The notes beneath the pieces are model-generated. The model ran no database searches. It had not been told where the DNA came from and worked only from the letters and a program-made list of their open reading frames with translations. Positions 46,301 to 58,008 of a stretch of 64,000 nucleotides of DNA are shown piece by piece. A program made the position numbers and the translations under genes. Within the stretch, counting starts at the first letter, position 1. Every line of letters begins with the position of its first letter. This DNA is from Perognathus longimembris pacificus (lineage: Eukaryota > Chordata > Mammalia > Rodentia > Heteromyidae): assembly GCF_023159225.1 (NCBI RefSeq), contig NC_063167.1, positions 72,541,798 to 72,605,797 of the forward strand, given 5' to 3'.

Positions 46301-49300
46301 GGAATGTGGCTTAGAGTGCTTGCCTAGCATGCATGCATCCTGGGTTTAATTCCTCAGTACCACATAATCAGGAAAAGCCAGAAGTGGCACTGTGGCTCAG
46401 GTGGTGGCATGCTATCCTTTAGCAAAAGAAGCTCAAGGACAGTACCCAGGCTTTGAGTTCAAGCCCCAGGACTATCAGAAAAAAAAAGAAAAATCTGTCT
46501 TCTGTAAGCAGCTCTGCTTTTTCAACAGTCCTACAGTAAATAGGTTATGAAATGTGTTCATTTAGAATTAAAAGAGCCTATTTTTTTTCAGCCTACTTCT
46601 GACAGCCCACAGTTCACCTTGCTACTGCTTTAAGCAATTCATGTCTGATTGTAGACAGAGTTCCTCTTCAAAACCCAGTAGCCCATAATTTGACTGGAGA
46701 CATGACTAAATATAGCATCAGCTTTGGTATGAAGGATGGAAATCTGACTCTCCCTGCCTGTTTTTTTTTTTCCTCCCTCAAAGGCAACAGTAGATTCTTT
46801 TCAAGACAGGTGGCCTGTGAGTCTTGTCTAAGGTCAAATTGGATCTTACAAACTCTTCCTGGCAACACTGTAAGCTCAGAGTAGTGTGTTTCTTATTTGT
46901 TGTTTGTACTAGTATTCATGCTTGATCTCAGGGCCTGGGTGCTATCTCTTAGCTTTCTCTGCTCAAGGAAGAAGCTCTACCACTTGAATCACAGCTCCAC
47001 TTATAGACTTTTGGTGGTGAATTGGACATAGAAGAGTCTCCTGGAATTTCCTGCCTGGGCTGGCTTTGAACTGAGATCCTCAGATCTTAGCCTCCTGAGT
47101 AGTTAGGATTACAGGCATGAGCCAATAGGTCCTGGCAACAGTGTGGTTTTAGCTATACACTAAGTGTTGGGATTGGGGTATTCTAGATTAGGAATATTTT
47201 ATAAAACTCATCTGAGCTTTCTAATGTTATGTGACCTGGCCCTCCAGTACCCCTAGTTTAGTCTTTCTTAGGGGAGACTTTGGGACTTTTTTGGCCTCAA
47301 ACTTGTCATTTGTAAACTAGTATAACTAAATCAATGTCACTACCTATGGGTACTAGAAACCTTTGCTTATTTGTTTAATTAAGAAATGGCTATGTACAGA
47401 TGGCTCACACCTATACATGTATTCCTAGCTACTCAACTGGCAGGGATCTGAAGCTCTCAGTCCAAAGCCAGTCAAGACAGATAAACCCAAGAAACTTTTA
47501 TCCTCAATTAACCAGTGAAATGTGGGAAATTGAGGTCTGAGATGTAGCTTAGTGGCAAAGTGCTTGCCTAGCAAGTGCAATGTCCTGGGTTCAGTCTCCA
47601 GTACCAAAAAAGAAAAGACAAAAAAAAGGGGGGGGGGGACAGATTTTTTAAAATATCCGAACAAAAAGTGGGAAATGAAGGGTCAAGTGGTAGAGTACCA
47701 AGCAAGCAGAGAGTGTGAGGCCCTGAGTTCAAGCAGGGCTACTGGCAGGAATGAAAAGCTAGTGGTAATACTATTAATAGCAGTGGTTGTGTCACTTAAT
47801 AAAAAGGTCTTTCAGAGCTAGAACGGAGCTGGAGGCCGTAGGCACGCTAATTACAGCCTGTCTGCCTTTTCAAACCTTGATCCCTAAGCTCAGACCGGAG
47901 AGTCGAGGCAGGGCTGGCTAGGAGAGGCCTTTCCCAGGATCTGCAGCAGCCACGGGGGAGGGGGTGGGGGGTCTGGGCGCTGCTGGCCACTGTCCTGAAG
48001 CTTTTCCAGGGTTCTGGGAGGTTCCAGGCATCCTCCGCCTCCTCTGAGCTAGTAGCTCGTAGCTCGTGGGTGGGAGAGCCTAGTTGCTGTGGAAACTGAG
48101 AAGGAAAGGGCTAGGACAGCGGAGATCGGCGTGTGAAGGAGGCCCTTCTTCCCGAGGGAGGCCGTGGTGACCCCCCAGATCAGTGTAAAATGGGGCGGGT
48201 CACCCCTCAGCACCAACTGTGCCCTGGCTGGTAGTAACTTCTGCATTCCGCCAGGGTCGCACTGAGTTCTTCCAGACTCTGTCGCTGCCTCGCCGGTTAC
48301 CTGGGGCAGGCGATGCCCGTATACAGGGCGGGGGTTGGGGGAAACCGCTCCCTTCTCCCCCAGACTTTCCCTTCAGCTCCTTGGTTTTACTTCCCAGCCC
48401 TGCGAGGGGCGAGGTGCAGAGGCCCCAGAAGGTCCTCTAGGCCCTCGGACCCTTTGTGTCTCTCCTTTGGGTCTGTGAAAGGGCTTTGGGGGCCCGGAGA
48501 GTGGTCTGGGTGGGGTTCCCAGGCCGATCCCGCCCTTCTCCCCTCCCCAGCCCTCCCTCCCAGCTGCAGAGAGCCCCGCCCCGCGCGCTGGCTGGCTCGT
48601 GGTTGACAGCTCAGCCGGTGCGGGGCGCCTGGTGCCAGCCCCTCGCATCTCCACCGGCCACCCCGCCTGCCGCCCGCCCCCCCCCCCCGGTAGCTGGGGT
48701 GCGGCCACGTCCAGCTGGCTTTCCAAAAAAAAGAAAAGAAAAAGCAAGGGACAGATCTCTAGCTCTCGTAGCTCCTCGCCACCGCGGCCGGAGGAGGAGC
48801 GAGGGCATAAGTGGGGCGCCCTTTGCCCTGGAGACCCGCGCAGAGGAGGGGCGCGTGGCAAGGACAGAGCGTGGAGGATGGAGCGGACGTGGTCCAGGTG
48901 GGTGAATCTGCTTGCTCCGCGCCCTGCAGGCTGGGGTCCCTCCCCGCCCCCACCCCTGCCCCCAGCGCCTTCGGAAGAACAGGTCTCCTTCACCAGCCGG
49001 GCCTGGCACCGCCCACCCCACCCCACCTCACCCACGCCCTTGCGACCCCAGCCTGGGTCCTCACCCGCTTCTTGTGCTCTATGAACCTCGCTTCCATCTG
49101 CTCTCCACGTGAAGAAGTTCTGGTAGAAAAGCTTCCTGTCTTTGCCTGCTTTGGGGGTTCTCCGTAGGACTTCCTTTGAACAAAGTCAGGTTCATCCTCA
49201 CCCAGCCACGTGGCCCTTCTGGCCCTCCCACGACCGAGGGGAGTCCCAGCAGCTCGGCGCCCCGGCTTGAGCCCACGTGGACAGGGAGGCTTGGATCCCA

Positions 49301-51865
49301 CTGTGGTGGAGTTGCTGGTGGAATTCCGCATTCACCCGCACCCCTTCTTCCCAATACACTCTCAACCGGGGATCCGAACAGGGAGAAGTAGAGACGGGGA
49401 CCTTCCTTACGCCCCCAGGACTTCCGCTGTGGCCTCAGAAGGAGTGGTTGGTGGGGTGACTGTATTCAGGTGTCTCGGTGGCAAACACTTTCAGTTCCCG
49501 GATTTAGTTTTGGGAATTTCCCCAGGATTTCCACTTTATATGGGGTGGAATGGAGTGTTCTGACTCTGGAGAGGGTGAAGCTTGTACAAACACAGAAAGT
49601 AAATTTGAGGCTCACCAGTACTTATTGCAAAAGACTTGGGGGTCACTCATTGGCAGGCTCCGCAGGAGAGAGCGGCTTATTGTGAATTTTACAGAGAGGG
49701 AAAAGTATGGCATAAGGTATATTGATATATTAATTAATAGGTGAATTGTACTGTTTTGCATTTGTGAGTGCTGATCCCACTTTTGACTCTTTCCTGCTTT
49801 TCTTGGGCGTTTCTCTTTCTCCTAGAGACTGTGCTATGTTAGGCATTGCTAGATTTTTTTTTTTTAGTGTAAAACAATCAGAGGAGTCTCAAAGCCACAT
49901 CTTGAAGGGATCTGTTGGGTGTGAAGAAGCAAATGCCGGGAGCCAGGGAGGATAGGGCTGCTCTTCCAGAGATCTGAAGAGCAGGTAGCAGCAGAGGTAT
50001 GATGTCCATTTAGAATCTCTGAGGAGGACCAAATCAACAAATGGGAGCCCGTGATGACTTTCTGTGAGGGTAAAGGCTTAGAACAAGAACAAGTGTTGAT
50101 CTGAGTAGAGAAGCCATTCCTGTCCCGGGATGTATTCAGGCCAAGGCTGGGTGACCACTTACCATTTGGTGGGAATGCAGGGAGTAACAGATGCTTGTTC
50201 TCTGTCAGTGCTTTCCAAAATAAATAAATAAATAAAAGGCAATCATGTACAAGACCCTGGGTTTGATCCCCAACGAGTAACAAGTGTAGGCGCACATGTC
50301 TGTAATCTAGCACTCAGAAGGCTGAGGCAGAAAGATGTCAAGTTTCAGGGCCAGCCCAAAACACATTGACTAAGATGCATTGTACTCCTAAGCTGGCATG
50401 TTGAATTGAAAACCTCTTGTACAACTACTTAAGAACAATAAATAAATAAGCTTGACAGTTTAATTTTTTTAAGAAAAGAAAAAAGTAAGCTACACATGGT
50501 GGGGCACAATTGTAATCCCAGCACTCAAGAGACCTAGGTAAGAGGATGTCAGCTTCAAGGCCAGTCTTGGCTATCTAGCAAGTTCTAGAATGCCTTGGAC
50601 TCCTTACCGAGCCCCTGTTTTAAAACAAACAATAAGCTGCTGTGCTTATGTATAACAATTATAGACAAATTTAGAAAAACCACAGTCACATATTTAGAGT
50701 CCAATTAATTACACAAACTTGAGTGTAGCCATGTGATGGCTACAAAGAATGACAGAACATTCCTGGCACCAAGCTTTCACTTAGCTTTTCACTCAAGGCT
50801 AGCGCTCTACCATTTGAGCAGCACCTCCACTTCAGAACTTTTTCTGGTTAATTGGAGATCAGATCATGGACTTTCCTGCCTGGCTTGGCGTCGAGCTGCT
50901 CTCTTCAGATCTCAGCCCCCTGAGTAGCTGGGATTATAGGTGTGAGCTACTGGGGCCCAGAAGCCTACCTTCACTCAATACCATGATTAGTTTTACCTGG
51001 TTTTGAACTGTATATAAGTGAAATTACATGCTGTCTACTTTCATTTGGCTTCTTCACGCTTCTTATGCTTCTAGTTGTAGTTTATTTACTCTTGCTTCTA
51101 AATAGGATTCTATTGTATGCAGATATATTGATTCATTTATCCATTCTGTTGTTAATAGGCAGTTTGGATCTGTTATGATGATGTTTCTGTTTGTTTGTCC
51201 ATCCTGGGGCTTGAACTCAGTGCTTGGGCAGAGTCCCTGAGCAATTTTGCTCAAGGCTAGAGCTCTACTACTTTGAGCCACAGTTCCACATCAGGTTTTG
51301 TGGTGGTGAATTGGTGATAAAAGTCTCATGGATTTTCCTGCTATGGCTGGTTTTGAACTGTGATCCTTGGATCTCAGCTTCCTGAGTAGATAAGATTACA
51401 GGCATGAGCCACCAGCACCTGGCTTATGATGGTGTTTCTAATGAATATATCATATTATCTTTTGTGAAAATGATCCTATAGACTTTGTGAACATACACAC
51501 ACATTTCTGTTGGGTAAATAAATAGAAGTGGAGTCACTGGATAATAGGAAATGGGCCAAATTGTTTTCTGAAGTGGTTACTACAGAATTTTTGAAGGAAT
51601 GTGTCCATAGGTCAAGATCTAGTGGTGCAACCATAAGGAAAATGCACATTCGAACCCTGTATTAAGCTAGGTGCTGGTGGCCCAGGAGGTTGCAATTTGA
51701 AGCTTGAGGTTCAAAGATAGACTATGCAGTAAAGTATGTTAAACTCTTATCTCTAATTAACCAGCAAAAAGCTGGAAGTGGAGGTGTGACTCAAATGGTA
51801 GAGTACCCATGTTGAGTAAAAAGCCAAGCAAGGGGAGGAAGCCCTGAGTTCAAGCACCAATATTG

Positions 51866-51907
<42 letters not shown>

Positions 51908-54900
51908 CTGAAGATTAGGAAAGCAAACTGGTCTGTTTTGTTTTGTCTGTAATTAGATTTAATAAACTGCAAGTGTGAGTTGAACTTGCCTGCCGTGCCT
52001 ATGAAAACTGGGGAAGGGAAGTAGTGTCCTAGAAGACCATGGTCCAGTTTCAGATTTTAAGACGGATTTTAAGATGCGTTAGTCTGTTGGTCCTGTTTCT
52101 TTTCTGCTATGTGTCTAAAGTGCAGCCTTCACTAAGCCCAGATGCCTGTTACCATAGCGACATGAAACTTAACAGTTCCGCATTGATAGCTGTTGTATGT
52201 TTAGTCTGCTCTGTGTTAATACTTAGCCCAGAGGCATGAAGGACGTTTATATGGTCCGGTTAATGGAGTCCGGTTTCCAGAGGCCCAGTTACAGCCAGAG
52301 ATGGAGTTTTGCCCTGGAACGTGGCTGAAGCTGGGGGCGGGTATAGGATCTTCTAGCAGCCATTGGTGTGTGGAGGTTCTGATTCATTTATGCCAGGATC
52401 TGGCTGGTATTTTTGCATGCAGCATTCAATATTAGGAAAATTCTCCTTTTCATCATTCTGTGACTGAAACATCCTTGGATCTGAAGTTTCCTTTTTCCCT
52501 GGTTGGTGCTGCTGGCGATTAATTTTCTGGGTTTTGAGAAGGAAAAATCTGTCTTGGTAATTTTTATCTACTTTTATTTATTCCTTTGTTTACTTGCTAA
52601 TATTTTGTGCCAGTACTGGGGCTCAAACTCTGCCTCATACTTTCACTTGGCTCTTTTTCACTCAGGCTGGCGCTCAACCACTTGAGCCTCAGCTCCACTT
52701 CTACCTTTTTGATAGTCAATTGGAGATTAGACTCTTAAGATCTTTCTTGTGCAGGCTGGCTTCAAACTGCAATTCTGAGACCTCAGCCTCCTAGTAGCTG
52801 GGATTACAGGCATGAGCCACCAGCACCCGACTTACCTTTGCTTCTGAAAGGATACAGGCTGGCCCTCATCCCAGTTGCCTCTCCACCCTGGAAGGCTCAC
52901 CTGGCTTGGCTGAGGGGCTCACTGGGTAAGGCTGTGCTGACCACCTGTTCATTCAGTGGATGCACACCCTCCCCCCCTGTTCCTATTGAAATTGAGCACT
53001 GTCCCTGGTGCCTTTTGCTCAAGGCTAGCACTCTACCTCTTGAGCTATAGCACCACTTCTGGTTTTTATTTGTTTCTGTGGTACTGAGGAATCAAACCCA
53101 GGGTTTCATGCATGCTGAGCCACACTCCCAGCCCGAAATCTTGCTGTTTTTATAAATAAAAATTCAAATTGAGCTCAGAACATTCTGTAAGTTGTCTCAG
53201 GCCAAAAATTTAAGCAGGATTTAAAGTAAGAAGAAAGTCTAGAATAAGAGAGGTGTCCTGCTGACCCAGTGTGGTCCTCTTGGGTTCTGTTTTAAACTCT
53301 TTTTTTTCTTTATTGTCAAAGTGAAGTACAGAGGGGTTACAGTTTCATATGTAAGGCAAGGACATTTCTTATTCAACTTGTTACCTCCTCCCTCATTTTT
53401 CCCCCGCTTCCCTATCTCCATTCCTGCTCCCCTCTGTGAATTGTACAGTTTGTTTACACCAAATGGTTTTGTAAGTATTGCTTTTGCAATGGTTTGTCCT
53501 TTTATACTTTGTCTCTCAATTTTTGTATTCCCTTTCCCTTCCCTAGTTCCAAAACTCATATATACAATATCCAGGGTACTAAGATCAGATGCAGTGATAG
53601 CAGGATATACCAAGGGAAGGGAATACAAGAGACAAAAAAATAGGGTATGGGTTCACATGGCATGTTGAAAATAATTACAACAATGAGATACCATTTGTTT
53701 CCATAACTTGGAATTCTGTTTTAAACTCTTGGATGCGCCAAGGGATTTCTTTCCTCAGATGGCGAACATCTCATCGCCAGCAGGTTGAGCAGGATCTTAA
53801 TTTTGTTTTGCTGAGCCATGGTGGCCGAAGCACTTGGAGTCACTGACTATAATAATAATCATATTAATAATATAATATTTATAGCTGTGTTTTCATAACT
53901 TTTTAATAAGCTATGATACGTTTTTCCTTAACCTGTTATGTTATTTCCAGTCCTTTGCTACTTATTACGTTTTATAGAAAGTGTGTGTGTGTGTGTATGT
54001 GTGTGTATGTGTGTGTGTGTGAGTACCAGTGCTGAGGCTTGAACTTAGGGCCTCAAACTCTCACTTTTTCACTCAAGGCTAGTGCTCTAATGCTTGAGCC
54101 ACACCTTCACTTCTGGTATTTTGCTGGCTAATTGGAGATAAGAATTTCTCAGGGGGGGGCATGAGGGACAAGGCAACAAACAGTACAAGAAATGTATCCA
54201 ATGCCCAACGTATGATACTGTAACCTCTCTGTACATCAGTTTGATAATAAAAATTTGAGAAAAAAAAAAAGAATTTCTCAGACCTTTTCCTCTGGAGCTG
54301 GCTCCAAACTGTGATCTTCAGAGCTTAGCCTTCTGAGTAGCTAGGATTACAGGGGTAAGCCACCCACACTGGTTGCTTATTGAATTATGTGCAACACCTA
54401 TATAGATCACCTTTAGACTACATTGTAAAGGAAGGAATTAACTTGTGTTTAGCATGTGACACTATGTCAACCTTAGAAATGAAGTGAGTTTTGCAAGATC
54501 TTCCTACACACTGGTTTGAGAGTTTCAGGCATTTGGTGTGGTGAGAACAGTATTATCTCCAATGGTTCACAGGAGCTAGATGTGGAGTGACTCACCTTAG
54601 TCATCCTGAGCTAAAATTACTACGTGTGGGCTTGCACAGGCAGTCGGTCCCAGCTCCACGCCTAGCCCTGCCTTTGCAAGGATGACTGATGATCCTTCCT
54701 CAGGACCTCTGTCTGGATTATTTCTGGAAGCTAGTTCTGTGTATTTTCTGTAGCTGGAACACATTCTGCTTGCTCCATCATAGCATATGCCAAGCTGGTT
54801 TCTGTGGTGTTTTCCATCCTTTTGAAGATGGACCATGGCTTTGTCTAAATCTTCCACGTCTAACATTGCTTTTTAGTACTAGGTTGATCTTCGATTCAGA

Positions 54901-57900
54901 ATTTCACAGGTTACATTCTCAGCAAGCCTGATAGGAATGTCCTTTGGGTATCTCGTTATGAAAGGGATGCATTCCATTCTCAAAGCATGAGGCCATTATG
55001 CATTCAACGTATATGTATCACTGTTTAAGAAGTATGTATTGCCAAGGCGCTGGTGGCTCATGCCTGTAATCCTAGCTACTCAGGAGCCTGAGATCTGAAG
55101 ATTGAGATTTGAAGCCAGTCAGGGTAGGAATGTCTGTGAGAGTTTTATCTCAAAGTAATCACCAAAAATACCAGAAGTAGAGCTGTGACTCAAGTGGTAA
55201 AGTGCTGGCCTTGAGCAAAATGAAGCTCAGGGACAATGAATAGACCTGAGTTCAAGCTTTTGGACTAGCACAAAAAATGTATTCAATTCATTTTTTTGTT
55301 GTTGTTGTTGTTGCCAGTCCTGGGGCATGGACTCATGCCTGAGCACTGTCTCTGGCTTCTTTTTGCTCAAGGCTGGCACTCTACCTCTTGAGCCACAGCG
55401 CCACTTCCAGCTTTTTTCTGTATATGTGGTGCTGAGGAATCAAACCCAGGGCTTCATGTATATGAGATGAGCACTTTACCACTAGGCCATATTCCCAACC
55501 CTATTCAATTCATTTTATCATCTAGACTTCTTAGTGCTGGATACATGGTAGCAAATAATATACAAACCCTTCCTTCATGCCTCATCCTACAAACTTGTAA
55601 AGTATGAGTATCATTGCCCCATTTTAACCTCAGGTTTCTTAACTTGAATTCACTTTAGTGTTTCAAAAACACAGCCAACTCTGTGTGTATACAAGTGTGC
55701 ATGCATGTGTGTGGGGGCGTGGGGGTGTGTACTGAGGTCTGACTCAGGGCCTCGGTGCTATCTCTTAGCTTTTTCACTCAAGGCTAGTGTTTTCCAGGCA
55801 TCAGCAGCTAACACTTGTAATCCCAGCTACTCAGGAGATCTGAGTACTATGATTTGAAGCCAGCCTGGGCAGAAAAGTCCATGAGACACTTATCTCCAAT
55901 TAACCAGGAAACAGCCAGAAGCAGAGCTGTGGCTCAAGTGGCAGAGTGCCAGGCTTGAGCTAAAAAGCCAAGCAAGAGTGCAAGCTCTGAGTTCAAGCCC
56001 CAGATGGATATTTAATGTGTAAGAGATATAAAGCCAGAGAAAGGAAGGCTGAAGGGGGACTCTGTATCCTCAAGGGGTTGTTATGGATGCACAAAATATT
56101 TGTAGATTGCTGTAGCTCTGAGAATAGGCCCTACAGGAAACGGCCTCCCAGAATTCTCCTTGGTCTCCATCACCCCCAGTGAATAAACTGTGTTGAGCGA
56201 AGGATGTAATTGTAGCTTGTGCTGAAGGAAAGTGGATGTTTCTGAATCAGTGCCAAATCAGTCCTTGATTAGCAGGAGGAGGGAGACTCCCAGTGATGAC
56301 CTCTGGGCTGGGGCGGGGGGGAGGGGCGGAGGGCTTTGCCAATGCAATCCTCACTTTCAAAGGTTGTAATCAGGATCCTTGAGATGAGAATAAAGTGATC
56401 ATCTCCCTGCATTTATTACATAATAGTTTTGGCCCTGTATCTGTGACATCTACCCTATTTGCATTTGAATCTGTGTGGGCTTTGCTTTTTATTTTTTGCA
56501 ATTGGGTGCCAAATTGGGGGGGTGGTATTTGGCAACATTTGGAATGTGGGTGATACATTTGCTATCTGTCTCAGCAAGACAAAGATCGGAAAAGGAGTCT
56601 CAAGCTTGTGCACAAACAGCTGTTCCCACTTCAACTGCGTCTGCTTCTTTTACCTTCCCTGCCTTTGCACTCATCCCCTGTGGTAAGGGCGATGTCACAG
56701 AAGGGGAAGGTGTGAATAATCGGGTAAACACTGAAGATGGAGAAGTATAAAATAGCGATGATTCCTATTTCAGGACAAGATCTTTATGCATAGTCAGGCC
56801 AGCCACTTCCCTTTTAGAGAAATCACATGGCATCTGACATGTGAGAGGCACTTAGTGGAGGCTCATTTTCAAGACCAGGCATCTGGTTCTGAAGGGGAAA
56901 TTCCCAGTAGCTTGCTTACCCAGAGACTCACAGATGTGAAAAAGTTCAGGCATTGGATGATGTAGAGAGATAGAGAAATGTAAAACTTTTCTTCATTTAT
57001 ACAAGAAAAGAAAAAAAATAGTCAAGAATTTTGGGAAAGCAGTCAGATTATAGGCTCATACCTGTACTTGTAGCTAATCAGGAGGCCAAGAACTGAGGAT
57101 CGTGGTTCAAAGCCAGCCCAGGTAGGAAAGTCCATGAGACTCTTATCTTTAATAAACCACTTAGAGAAGGCCAGAAGTGGGGCTGTGGCTCAAGTGGTGG
57201 AGCACTAGTCTTGAGCCTAGAAACTCAGGGACAGTACCTAGGCTCTTAGTTCCAGGCTCAGGACTGGTGCATGCGTGCGTACAAACACACACACACAAAG
57301 GATTTTGGGAAAAGATTATTATGAAGGGGTGTGGAGGTGGGGAACGGTACACTCATGATTGATAAGCTTCCCGAGCATCAGGAATTTATAGAACTGGTTG
57401 TGGTTTATGGTGCCAGCTTGAACTCAAGGCCTTACTTGGCTTCTTCCCCTTCAAGGCAGGTACTCTACCACTTGAGCCACACCTCTACTTCTGGATTTTT
57501 TTGCTGGATCAACATAAATAAAAGTCTCATAGGCTTTTCTTGCCCAGGCTGACTTTCAACTGCAATCTCCAAGTCTCAGCCTCTTGAGTAGCTAGGATTA
57601 TAAGTGTGAGCCACTGGCACCTGGCTTATTTTGTTTATTGTTTTTTTAATCTAGGCAAATGGAGAGAGAAAGGGCAAGTGAATACAGTCATTATATTAAG
57701 TGTCCACAAGTGAAAATGGAACCAGGTAATTTGAGGCTGTCAGTGAGGGTGGGGAAAGATTGGGGAGAACAAGGGAAGAGGTGATACGGATCAAGATGCA
57801 TCGTACTTATACAGTGAACTGAAATCAACCCCTTTGTACCACTACTTAATTTTTTTAAAAGAATTTAAAAATATACAAACATTTTGATTTGGGAAACTGG

Positions 57901-57973
57901 AGCAAGGATTTTTTTCCATTTTTTTTCCCCAGACTTGGGTAATCAGGAAGAATATAATGAATATTTCTGCTTG

Positions 57974-58008
<35 letters not shown>

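Noticed and set aside
48373..49084. Open frames of 113-220 codons on both strands in the 48-49 kb CpG island
   Set aside because: They overlap in several frames and both strands with Pro/Arg/Gly/Ala bias, as expected from GC-rich DNA. The only supported coding piece is the short phase-matched start exon.
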